This document shows, in pieces, positions 1-6,255 of a DNA stretch of 6,923 nucleotides. Below the pieces are notes generated by a model. The model was not told where the DNA came from. It worked only from the letters and a program-made list of their open reading frames with translations, and made no database searches. The translations under genes and the position numbers were made by a program. Position 1 is the first letter of the stretch, and the number at the start of each line of letters is the position of its first letter. The DNA is from Sphingomonadales bacterium. GTDB lineage: Bacteria; Pseudomonadota; Alphaproteobacteria; Sphingomonadales; Sphingomonadaceae. Location: positions 1 through 6,923 of the forward strand of contig JAFKLV010000093.1 of assembly GCA_017304125.1 (NCBI GenBank), given 5' to 3'.

Positions 1-211
1 TTCGGCACGCTCGGGCGAGACCGAGGATGTGACGATCGCGCACCTTTCGACCGGCTGGGATGCCGGCCAGCTCAAGGTCGGCTCGTTCACCCGCTCCGAG
101 CGGATGGCGAAGTGGAACGAGATGCTGCGGATCGAGGAGGACATGGGCGGCGAGGCCGAATTCGCCGGCGCCTCGGCCTTCGCCGCCCCGGTCGCCGCGC
201 GGCTCGGCTGA
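1..211 (+). CDS. Enolase-family paralog, C-terminal end (5' truncated by window)
   Basis: Only the last 69 codons are visible, read in frame from base 2 to the TGA at 209-211. The peptide matches the enolase C terminus: SxRSGETED, then GQLKVG (GQIKTG in enolase), then RSERMAKWNEMLRIEE. In true enolases (phosphopyruvate hydratase, 2-phosphoglycerate to PEP) the first motif reads SHRSGETED. Here the His is Ala (codon GCA, 5-7). The phosphate-binding Arg and Ser beside it and the Lys of GQ-K (74-76) are kept. IADL is IAHL and IKTG is LKVG, further signs of divergence. The stop overlaps the next start as TGATG, so this gene is translationally coupled to a hydroxyacid dehydrogenase. Housekeeping enolase is not usually in such an operon. 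I read it as a specialised enolase paralog with an unknown, possibly different, substrate. Family membership is secure; function is not. Confidence 0.85.
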   Translation, partial: SARSGETEDVTIAHLSTGWDAGQLKVGSFTRSERMAKWNEMLRIEEDMGGEAEFAGASAFAAPVAARLG

Positions 212-1125
212 TGAAGCTCGCGATCGACACGATCCCCAGCGTCGGCTTTCAGGCGCAGATCGATGCGATGTTCGGCGCCGGCACGGTGCAGGCGTTCGCG
301 CCCGGCACCGCGCCGCCGGCCGATACCGAGGTGCTGCTCCACGTCCTCGCCCCCGTCAGCGCGGCGGCGATCGTGGGTGCGCCGGGGCTGCGGCTGATCC
401 AGAAGCTCGGCGTCGGGGTCAATACGATCGCGCTCGATGCGGCCAAGGCGCAGGGCGTCGCGGTATGCAACATGCCCGGCGTCAATGCGCAGGCGGTGGC
501 GGAATGCGCGCTGACGCTGCTGCTCGCGGTGCTGCGGCGTACCGTTGCGCTCGATGCCGCGACGCGCGACGCGCAATGGGCGGTGCCGTCCGACGTGCTC
601 GACAATATGGGCGAGGTGGCCGGGCGGACGGTCGGGCTGGTCGGGATGGGCAATAGCGCCGCCCGCCTCGCCCGTGCGCTGGAAGCGCTGGGCGCCGAAG
701 TGGTGTTCACCGCGCGCAGCCAGCATGCCGACAAGCCGTGGCGACAACTGCCGCTCGATCAATTGCTCGCAGTGTCCGATGTCGTGTCGCTGCACATCCC
801 GCTGACCGATGAGACCGCCAATCTGGTCGATCCGCTGGCGATGAAGCGCGGCGCGGTGCTGATCAATGTCGCGCGCGGCGGGCTGGTCGACGAGGCGCGG
901 CTGGTCGATGCGCTGCGCAGCGGGCATCTGCGCGGCACCGGGCTCGATGTGTTCGCGCAGGAACCGGTCGATCGCGCCGATCCGTTGCTCGGCCTCGCCA
1001 ATGTCGTGGTCAGCCCGCATGTCGCGTGGCAGACCCCCGAAACGCTGGCGCGCAGCCTTGCCGCCGCCGCCGAGAATGTCCGCCGGCTGACGGCGGGCGA
1101 AGCCTTGCTCAATCAGGTGATTTGA
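211..1125 (+). CDS. D-isomer-specific 2-hydroxyacid dehydrogenase, probably NADP-dependent
   Basis: A 304-residue protein of usual family length that would interconvert a 2-keto acid and a D-2-hydroxy acid in the cytoplasm. The ATG at 211 is chosen because it overlaps the upstream stop (TGATG) and begins the family N terminus; the reading frame is open further upstream but lies inside the enolase paralog. The catalytic-domain motif KLGVGVNTI is at residues 65-73. The Rossmann nucleotide loop is G145-M-G147-N-S-A150, with Ala in place of the third Gly. The catalytic triad is complete: Arg222 in NVARGGLVD, Glu251 in DVFAQEP and His270 in VSPHVAW. The second Rossmann strand ends T-A-R169-S with no acidic residue, a pattern known from NADPH-using glyoxylate/hydroxypyruvate reductases, so NADP use is inferred. 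The stop again overlaps the next start. The substrate is unknown; a hydroxypyruvate-like or other small keto acid is plausible. Confidence 0.92.
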   Translation: MKLAIDTIPSVGFQAQIDAMFGAGTVQAFAPGTAPPADTEVLLHVLAPVSAAAIVGAPGLRLIQKLGVGVNTIALDAAKAQGVAVCNMPGVNAQAVAECALTLLLAVLRRTVALDAATRDAQWAVPSDVLDNMGEVAGRTVGLVGMGNSAARLARALEALGAEVVFTARSQHADKPWRQLPLDQLLAVSDVVSLHIPLTDETANLVDPLAMKRGAVLINVARGGLVDEARLVDALRSGHLRGTGLDVFAQEPVDRADPLLGLANVVVSPHVAWQTPETLARSLAAAAENVRRLTAGEALLNQVI

Positions 1126-1823
1126 TGTCGCGTCTTCCGATCGTCCTCGCCTCCGGCCAGTTGCTGACCGAGGAAACCTGGACCCCGCAGCTGGCCGCCT
1201 GGGCCGATCGCGACGTGTTCCATGCCGATCACACCCGCGACGATACGATCGCCGGGATGGCGACGCGGCTGCTCGCCTGCGCACCGGAGCGTTTCGCGCT
1301 GGTCGCGCATGCGATGGGCGGCTTCGTCGCGTTCGAGGTGATGCGCCGCGCGCCCGAGCGGGTGACGCGGCTGGCGCTGATCGCAACCCTGCCCACCGCC
1401 GACGGCCCGGCGCAGACCGCGCGCCGGCAGGGCTATATCGATCTGGTCGATGCCGGGCGGTTCGATCTGGTGATCGAGGAGCGCATCCCGATGCTGTTCC
1501 CGCCCGAGAAGCGCGGCGATGCTGTGTTGCTTGCGCTGGCGCGGCGGATGGCGGCGCAGACCGGGGCGGAAACCTTCCTGCGCCAGCAGCGCGCGATCAT
1601 GGCGCGCATCGACAGCCGCCCGTCGCTCGGCGCGATCACCGCGCCGGTGCTGCTGATCCGCGGCGACGCCGACGGCATCACCACGCCGGAGCAGCAGCAG
1701 GAGATGCTCGACGGCATCCCCGGCGCGCAGCTCGAAACCTTGCCCGGCGTGGGCCATCTCCCGACGATCGAAGCCGCCGGGCAAACCACCGCGCTGCTTA
1801 CCGACTGGCTGGACCGCGCCTGA
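1125..1823 (+). CDS. Alpha/beta-hydrolase-fold protein with Ala at the nucleophile position
   Basis: A 232-residue protein with the layout of the MhpC-like alpha/beta hydrolase family. The ATG at 1125 overlaps the preceding TGA at 1123-1125; an earlier in-frame start would lie inside the dehydrogenase gene. The nucleophile-elbow region reads LVAHAMGGFVAFEVMRRAPERVTRLALI. The usual form is GHSMGG, so the catalytic Ser is Ala63 (GCG, 1311-1313) and the first elbow Gly is Ala61. The other two triad members appear intact: Asp183 in IRGDADGITTPE and His211 in PGVGHLPTIE. No Ser, Cys or Asp replaces the nucleophile within the elbow. It is therefore either a non-hydrolytic member such as a lyase, isomerase or binding protein that uses the His/Asp pair, or a degenerate one. 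It is the last gene of the three-gene operon. No signal peptide is seen, so it is probably cytoplasmic. Confidence 0.88.
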   Translation: MSRLPIVLASGQLLTEETWTPQLAAWADRDVFHADHTRDDTIAGMATRLLACAPERFALVAHAMGGFVAFEVMRRAPERVTRLALIATLPTADGPAQTARRQGYIDLVDAGRFDLVIEERIPMLFPPEKRGDAVLLALARRMAAQTGAETFLRQQRAIMARIDSRPSLGAITAPVLLIRGDADGITTPEQQQEMLDGIPGAQLETLPGVGHLPTIEAAGQTTALLTDWLDRA

Positions 1824-1872
1824 CAGCAAAGGTCACGAAGTTCACACGAGTGACGGTATTGCCCTGACCTTC

Positions 1873-1987
1873 TTCTCCCCTCCCTTGAACAAGGGAGGGG
1901 TCGGGGGTGGGTTGGTGTGGGGGAAACCGCAGCAACCGCCTCATACCCACCCACCCCCAGCCCCTCCCTTCACCAGGGAGGGGAGAA
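1873..1987. repeat. Palindromic pair of REP-like hairpins in a convergent gap
   Basis: Two hairpins face each other in the gap between the hydrolase-fold gene and DUF3237. The left stem pairs CCCCTCCCTTG (1877-1887) with CAAGGGAGGGG (1890-1900). The right stem pairs CCCCTCCCT (1961-1969) with AGGGAGGGG (1975-1983). The G-rich arm after the left hairpin (1901-1922) is nearly the reverse complement of 1940-1960, so the whole element is one imperfect palindrome centred near 1930. This is the form of a paired REP/BIME element, and similar CCCCTCCC elements are common between genes in sphingomonad genomes. Lying between two converging stops, it may also end transcription from both sides or protect 3' ends; that role is inferred. 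No transposase is nearby. The 49 bp just before it (1824-1872) hold only a weak GTCAC/GTGAC inverted pair. Confidence 0.8.
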
Positions 1988-1999
1988 AGAAAGAAGAAG

Positions 2000-2494
2000 T
2001 CACCGCACCGTATAGAGCCGGTGCCGCGCGCCGAGGTCGGTACGTTCGCCGACGCCGATCGCCAGCACGCCGTTGAGCCACGCATAATCGGGGCTCGCCG
2101 TCTCGAACACCGGGGCGATGCGCAGATAATAACGCGCCGGATCGACCGCCGAGGCCAGCGCCGGATCGCCGAACTCGCGCCGCACATCGTCCGGGATCAC
2201 GCTGCGCCCGTGGTAATGCGCGTAGATCAGCGCGCCATCATGCGTCTTGAGAATCGCGCGCGCATCGAGCGTGCCGACCGAGGCATCGGCGCCGATGCGC
2301 CCGCCGACCGACCAATTGCCGCCCCCCGGCAGCACCTCGCCCGAGAGGCGCGGCCCGTCGAATTTACCGCCGGTGATATAACCGATACGGCGATCCCCGA
2401 ACGGCGACGCACCGATCGGAAGGATGCCGCCCGCTACGTGAAAATCGACCGTGCAGAGATAGTTACCCAGCACCTGTTCGATATTCTCCGTCAT
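2000..2494 (-). CDS. DUF3237 domain protein
   Basis: A 164-residue protein that I recognise as DUF3237 (UPF0311-type) along nearly its full length. Family signatures in order are ILPIGASPFGDRRIGYITGG (24-43), the GPRLSGEVLPGGGNW block (47-61), an acidic beta-strand region ending KTHDGALIYAHYHG, then ARYYLRIAPVFET and YAWLNGVLAIGVGER near the C terminus. The family forms small beta-rich proteins; no reaction is firmly established. The start is set by GGAGAA (2501-2506, read on the minus strand) 6 nt before the ATG. There is no signal peptide or membrane segment. It is divergent from the TonB-dependent receptor and shares its 106-bp promoter region, which suggests co-regulation with substrate uptake. 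A role in handling or binding a pathway intermediate is an inference. Confidence 0.88.
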   Translation of the reverse strand: MTENIEQVLGNYLCTVDFHVAGGILPIGASPFGDRRIGYITGGKFDGPRLSGEVLPGGGNWSVGGRIGADASVGTLDARAILKTHDGALIYAHYHGRSVIPDDVRREFGDPALASAVDPARYYLRIAPVFETASPDYAWLNGVLAIGVGERTDLGARHRLYTVR

Positions 2495-2600
2495 CGCATC
2501 TTCTCCGCTGGACTAATTGATAGTTAGTAGTCTAAGGGAAAATTCAGAACATAACAATAATGGCGCAACGACGCCGCACCCACGGAAGGGAGGATAAGAT
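2495..2600. promoter_or_regulatory. Divergent promoter region, DUF3237 / TonB receptor
   Basis: This AT-rich 106-bp gap separates two divergent starts. On the minus strand, TTGTTA (2552-2557) and TAGACT (2529-2534) lie 17 bp apart and would serve as -35 and -10 boxes for DUF3237 with a leader of roughly 28 nt. Each matches the sigma-70 consensus at 4 of 6 positions. On the plus strand no convincing promoter pair is seen, but AAGGGAGG (2586-2593) is a strong ribosome binding site 7 nt before the receptor ATG at 2601. ACTAA (2512-2516) and TTAGT (2524-2528) form an imperfect palindrome next to the motif listed separately at 2524-2536. Confidence 0.5.
2524..2536. promoter_or_regulatory. Candidate operator, copy 1 (TTAGTAGTCTAAG)
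   Basis: TTAG-N4-CTAA is a perfect 4+4 inverted repeat and overlaps the proposed minus-strand -10 box. A related 13-mer, TTATGTATCTAAG, is in the other divergent gap at 5738-5750. The two share TTA-N4-TCTAAG. Its near edge is 30 bp upstream of the DUF3237 start. It could be a repressor site shared by both promoters, or partly just a shared -10 context. No regulator gene is in the window to pair it with. Confidence 0.35.
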
Positions 2601-4820
2601 ATGAAGCGCAAATTCCACTTGTTGCTCAATGGCATCGCAGCGGGAACGCTGGCTGCGACTCTGCTTGCCGCGCCGGCTGTGGCGCAGACCGCGCCTGACG
2701 CGGCCACCCAGATCGCATCGGCCGACAGCGCCAGCGGCGATATCGTCGTCACCGCGCAAAAGCGCGAGCAGCGGCTGCAGGACGTGCCGATCTCGATGGA
2801 GGTGGTGAGCGGGCAGAAGGTCGCCGATTTCGCCGCCGCCGATTTCAAGGCGGTGCAGAATTTCGTGCCGAACATGTTCGTCCAGCAGACCAACGGCAAC
2901 GACACGATCTATATCCGCGGCTTCGGTTCGCCGCCCCAGAACTTCTCGTTCGATCAGGCGGTCAGCGTCTATATGGACGGGGTTTATGCGGGCAAGATGC
3001 GCCAGGCGCTCAACCCGTTCTTCGACGTCGCGCGCGTCGAGGTGATGCGCGGCCCGCAGGGCGCTTTGTACGGCAAGAACACGCCGGCGGGCGCGATCAG
3101 CGTGGTCAGCGCCGGCCCGACCAAGACCTTCGAGGGCGGGATCACCGGCTCGTAAAATTTCGACCTGCAGGGCTATGACCTGACCGGCTATGTTTCCGGC
3201 CCGGTGTCCGACACGCTGTCGCTGCGCGTCGCGACGCGGCTGCAGAACCAGGACGGCTATATCAAGAACCTCGGCACCGGGAAGGAAGACCCGCGCAACA
3301 AGCTGCAATTGTTCCGTATCAGCGCGCTGTGGGAACCGACCGACAATTTCAATCTCGCCGCCAAGGTCGAGATGTCGAATTACGAGCGCGACGGCGGGCT
3401 TGGCGTCTCCAGCCCGACCACGACCGTGCAGCAGCCGACGTTGGTCCGCTATACGACCAACAGCCCGCTCGGGCAGGAAGGCTATACCAACCAGTCGGTG
3501 CTCGGCTCGGTGACCGCCAACCTCAAGGTCGGGACGCATACGCTGACCTCGATCACCGGCTATTCGTGGTTCAACGGCGCGGTGACCAATTATTTCGACC
3601 AGCGGGTGCCGGGCACCGGGCAGGTCGTCGAAAATTCGGTCGCCAACAAATATCCTGAGAATTTCCACCAATTCTCGGAAGAATTGCGCCTGCTGTCGCC
3701 GACCGGCGGCACGCTGGAATATGTCGTCGGCGCTTATTACGACCGCTCGACCTATAACGTCGATCCGTACCTCTATTACAATCTGCTGGCGTATAACCTC
3801 GTCTCGCTCAACCAGACCTATTTCCATCAGGAAGCACGGACGATCTCGGTGTTCGGTCAGGCGACCGTGCGCCCGGCGGCGGGGCTGCGGATCATCGGCA
3901 GCCTGCGCTACACCAATACGCATAAGGACGGGCAGTTCAGCGGGGCGCTGCTCGGCGGCCAGTTGTTCCGGCCGCTGACCTCCGCGAGCGGCTCGATCAG
4001 CGAAGGCCTCGCCGATCCGTCGGTGACGGTGCAATATGACGTGTCGCACAATCTGATGGTCTATGCGGTCTATGGCCGCGGCTCGAAATCGGGCGGCTTC
4101 GTGTCGAACACTTTGGGCACGACCAATGCCACCTTCACATACAAGCCGGAGCGTTCGCGCAACTGGGAGGCCGGCATCAAGTCGACCCTGCTCGACGGCA
4201 AGGCGACGCTGAATATCTCGGTCTACGACACCAAGTTCACCGATCTGCAGACCTCGGGCTATGATCCCGACAGCTCGACCTATATCACCAAGAATGCGGC
4301 GGCCGCCTCGTCCAAGGGTGTCGAAGGGTCGCTCCGCATCGCGCCGAGCCGCTATTTCGACATCACCGCATCGGCGGCCTATCAGGATATCAAATACGAC
4401 AGCTATCCGGGCGCGCCGTGCCTTGCCGGGATGACCGGCCCGATCTGCGACCTGAGCGGGCATCGCCTGCCGTATACGTCGAAGTTCACCGGCAACGTCT
4501 CGGTCCACGGCCGGGCCGATATCGGCGACTATAAGCTGGACGGCACCGCGATCGTCGGCGGGCGCTCGGGCTATTTCGACTCGGACGACCAGAGCCCGCT
4601 CTACGGCTATCAAAAGGGCTATGCGAAGGTCGACCTGCGCATCCAGTTCGCGCCGAAGGACGAACGCTGGCACATCGCCTTCGTCGGCAAGAACCTGACC
4701 AACAACCTGACCACCGGCAGCGCCTTCCGCCTGCCGTTCCCGATCACCACGTCCTCGCGCGCGATCATCTTCGTCGAGCCGCCGCGCAACCTCGCGATCG
4801 AGGCGGGCGTGAAGTTCTGA
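2601..4820 (+). pseudogene. TonB-dependent outer-membrane receptor interrupted by an in-frame stop
   Basis: Read through one stop, this is a 739-residue TonB-dependent receptor of usual length. It starts at the ATG after AAGGGAGG. A signal peptide spans residues 1-28 (KRK, hydrophobic core, APAVA before Gln29). A TonB-box-like segment follows at about 47-52 (DIVVTA) leading into QKREQRLQDVPIS. The plug domain includes IYIRGFGSPPQNFSF, VSVYMDGVYAG and VEVMRGPQGALYGKNTPAGAISVV. The beta-barrel runs to the C-terminal Phe (NLAIEAGVKF). The TAA at 3153-3155 (codon 185) falls just after the plug; the same frame continues at once as NFDLQGYDLTGYVSGPVSDTLSLR, so there is no frameshift. Related receptors commonly have Tyr near this point (SYNFD), so a Tyr codon changed to TAA by one base is the simplest origin. 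Downstream, the only nearby in-frame start-like codon is a GTG (3204) inside the barrel with no signal peptide. Unless the stop is read through or is a sequence error, the receptor is inactive. Substrate unknown. Confidence 0.88.
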
Positions 4821-4827
4821 TCCGCTC

Positions 4828-4864
4828 TCCCCTCCCCGGCAGCGCCGGGGAGGGGAAGCTTTTT
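4828..4864 (+). terminator. Rho-independent terminator after the TonB receptor
   Basis: CCCCTCCCCGGC (4829-4840) pairs perfectly with GCCGGGGAGGGG (4844-4855) around an AGC loop, extended by a T-A pair (4828/4856). A run of five T follows at 4860-4864. It starts 8 bp after the receptor stop. The stem resembles the CCCCTCCC elements at 1873-1987, so a repeat may have been used as a terminator. Confidence 0.75.
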
Positions 4865-4886
4865 CGCTTAGCACAACGCTGCACCT

Positions 4887-4927
4887 ACCCGCCGTCACCC
4901 GGGCCTTGAACCGGGGTGACGGCGGGT
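4887..4927. repeat. REP-like hairpin next to the SDR stop codon
   Basis: ACCCGCCGTCACCC (4887-4900) is an exact inverted repeat of 4914-4927, giving a 14-bp stem. The 13-nt loop (4901-4913) can pair further (GG with CC). It ends 5 bp before the SDR stop, so it can act as a terminator for the leftward SDR gene. The GTCACCC...TTGA...GGGTGAC form matches a class of dispersed intergenic palindromes seen in alphaproteobacteria. Its sequence differs from the CCCCTCCC hairpins nearby, so two repeat types meet in this gap. Confidence 0.7.
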
Positions 4928-4932
4928 TAGTT

Positions 4933-5709
4933 TTACACCGGCGTGTCGTGACCCCATTGGCGGGTCACCACGCCGTTCTCGCGTCGCACTGCCACCCAGT
5001 CGCCGCCGGCAAGACTGTCGTCGGCGATCAGATCGATTACCGCCGCGGCGATATCGTCCGGGGTGCAGCGCTCGTTGTTCGCCAATACCGGCGCCATCCA
5101 GTCCGCCGCGCGATCGCCGCCGGTGGTGTGGAGGATCGGCGTATCGGTCAGCCCCGGCAGCACGCCAGCCACGCGCACGCCCCAATCTTCCTTGAGCGAC
5201 GCGCAGCACCGCGTGAGCATCATCACCCCCGCTTTGGTGACGGCATACATCGCATCGCGGAACCCCGGGCCGAGCGCGACGGTCGAGACGGTGTTGACGA
5301 TCACGCCCCCGCCGCGCGGATGCATCGCCTGCGCAACGCGCTCGGTCATCAGCACCAGCGAGGTGAGGTTGACGTCGACGATCCAGCGCAGCCGGTCGAG
5401 CGGCATCTCGGGAAAGGCGGCCGGGCCCGAAACCACCCCGGCGTTATTGTGCAGGATATCGGGCGCGCCGTCCGCCAGGGTGCGGTCGAGCCATGCCGCC
5501 ACCGCCGCGAGATCGCCCAGATCGAGCCGCTCGGTCTCCGGCGTGGCGCCCGCCGCCGCGACCAGCGCGGCGCTTTCCGCCAGCCCGGCGGCGTTGACGT
5601 CGAGCAACGTCACCCGCGCCGCGCCGCCCTGCGCCAGCCGTAGCGCGGTCGCGCGGCCGATCCCCGATGCGGCCCCGGTCACGACCGCCCAGCGTCCTCG
5701 AATATCCAT
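4933..5709 (-). CDS. Short-chain dehydrogenase/reductase (classical SDR, probably NAD-dependent)
   Basis: A 258-residue classical SDR, normal length, that would oxidise an alcohol or reduce a ketone in the cytoplasm. All hallmark residues are visible: TGAASGIG (11-18) for the dinucleotide; Asp37 at the end of the second strand (LLDVN), indicating NAD rather than NADP; NNAG at 88-91; and a complete Asn114, Ser142, Tyr155, Lys159 tetrad (YAVTK). The ATG at 5709 is chosen because AGGAGA (5715-5720, minus strand) lies 5 nt upstream; a GTG at 5733 would give an unneeded 8-residue extension. It diverges from the SnoaL-like gene and converges with the receptor. The Asp37 here contrasts with the probable NADP use of the hydroxyacid dehydrogenase at 211-1125. 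The substrate is unknown; a cyclic or hydroxylated pathway intermediate is likely from context. Confidence 0.92.
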   Translation of the reverse strand: MDIRGRWAVVTGAASGIGRATALRLAQGGAARVTLLDVNAAGLAESAALVAAAGATPETERLDLGDLAAVAAWLDRTLADGAPDILHNNAGVVSGPAAFPEMPLDRLRWIVDVNLTSLVLMTERVAQAMHPRGGGVIVNTVSTVALGPGFRDAMYAVTKAGVMMLTRCCASLKEDWGVRVAGVLPGLTDTPILHTTGGDRAADWMAPVLANNERCTPDDIAAAVIDLIADDSLAGGDWVAVRRENGVVTRQWGHDTPV

Positions 5710-5788
5710 GTGCCTCTCCTGTGGTTGACTCACATCCTTATGTATCTAAGCATCAAGCGCAAGCGAGTGACAGGAGAGAGAAAAGGCG
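5710..5788. promoter_or_regulatory. Divergent promoter region, SDR / SnoaL-like gene
   Basis: This 79-bp gap serves both strands. On the minus strand TAGATA (5743-5748) is a reasonable -10 for the SDR gene, with a poor -35 (GTCACT, 5766-5771) 17 bp away. On the plus strand TTGACT (5725-5730) is a near-consensus -35, but the -10 at the expected distance (TAAGCA, 5747-5752) is weak. AGGAGA for the SDR is at 5715-5720. For the SnoaL-like gene, AGGAGA (5772-5777) is rather far from the ATG at 5789 and AAAAGG (5781-5786) rather close. The motif at 5738-5750 overlaps both candidate -10 regions. Confidence 0.45.
5738..5750. promoter_or_regulatory. Candidate operator, copy 2 (TTATGTATCTAAG)
   Basis: This is the second copy of the motif at 2524-2536, sharing TTA-N4-TCTAAG. 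Including the C at 5737 it is CTTA-N6-TAAG, a 4+4 inverted repeat. Its near edge is 29 bp upstream of the SDR start, matching the 30 bp seen before DUF3237. It is AT-rich in GC-rich surroundings. Operator status is inferred. Confidence 0.35.
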
Positions 5789-6181
5789 ATGACCGAGACC
5801 GAGATGCGCGCCTTCGCGAAGCGTTTCTTCGACGCGATCGAGGAAGGCGATATCGCGACGATGCAGGGCAGCTTCACCCCCGATGCCGAGATCTGGCACA
5901 ATACCGACGAGCTGATCGTCACCCCGGCCGATACCGCCCGGACGCTGACCGGGATGGTCGCGCGGATCGCCAATCGCGAATATGCCGAGCGCCGGCTCGA
6001 TATCTTCCCCGGCGGGTTCGTCCAGCAGCATGTGCTGAAGGGCAATCGCGTGCATGACGGCGGCGCGGTGCGCCTGCCCTGCGCGATCGTCTGCCGGGTG
6101 GAAAACGGCAAGATCACGCGGCTCGACGAATATTTCGATTCGGCACATGTCGCCGAATTCCGTAAATTCGCCACCGCCTGA
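5789..6181 (+). CDS. SnoaL-like / NTF2-fold protein
   Basis: A 130-residue protein of the SnoaL-like polyketide cyclase / NTF2 superfamily, of usual length. The N-terminal helix RAFAKRFFDAIEEGDIATMQGSFTPDAEIWHN (7-38) and the C-terminal strand pair with VENGKITRLDEYFDSAHVAEF are the recognisable signatures. The fold is a cone-shaped alpha+beta barrel used by ring cyclases, ketosteroid-isomerase-like enzymes, epoxide hydrolases and dehydratases, so the fold alone does not give the reaction. Polar residues that could line the pocket include His37, Asp40 and the Asp/Glu of LDEYFD. The ATG at 5789 is the first in frame after purine-rich AGGAGA and AAAAGG. It is followed by the CMD-like gene after 74 bp without a terminator, so the two are probably co-transcribed. 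It is cytoplasmic by lack of a signal peptide. Confidence 0.85.
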   Translation: MTETEMRAFAKRFFDAIEEGDIATMQGSFTPDAEIWHNTDELIVTPADTARTLTGMVARIANREYAERRLDIFPGGFVQQHVLKGNRVHDGGAVRLPCAIVCRVENGKITRLDEYFDSAHVAEFRKFATA

Positions 6182-6255
6182 GATCCCACGCGACATTGCA
6201 GCGTCGGCCGCTTCCCCCATCCAGCGCTGCATCAAAGACCGAACCAAGGAGCGAG

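Noticed and set aside
1..1125. Resemblance to phosphinate/phosphonate antibiotic pathways, which also pair an enolase homolog with a phosphoglycerate-dehydrogenase-like enzyme
   Set aside because: No PEP mutase or other phosphonate marker is in the window, and both families are widespread; two general families side by side are not enough.
1113..1829. Long minus-strand open frame opposite the hydrolase-fold gene
   Set aside because: No family resemblance; it is a codon-bias shadow of a gene with clear alpha/beta-hydrolase motifs.
1832..1854. GTCAC (1832-1836) and GTGAC (1850-1854) inverted pair after the hydrolase-fold stop
   Set aside because: Only 5 bp with a 13-nt gap and no T tract; too weak to call a terminator or operator.
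1885..2076. Short Gly/Pro-rich open frame through the intergenic palindrome
   Set aside because: It is simply a translation of the G/C-rich hairpin repeat and has no ribosome binding site.
3204..4820. A separate 538-residue protein starting at GTG 3204
   Set aside because: The GTG lies inside the receptor barrel (PVSDTLSL), no ribosome binding site is evident, and the product would lack signal peptide and plug. It is the distal half of the broken receptor.
2544..4898. A 784-codon open frame on the minus strand across the TonB receptor
   Set aside because: It is Arg/Asp/Ala-rich low-information sequence expected from the antisense of a GC-biased gene. It has no recognisable domain, and the plus strand carries clear receptor motifs over the whole stretch.
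4906..5728. Plus-strand open frames opposite the SDR gene
   Set aside because: His/Arg-rich shadow translations without motifs. The minus strand has the full SDR motif set and a ribosome binding site.
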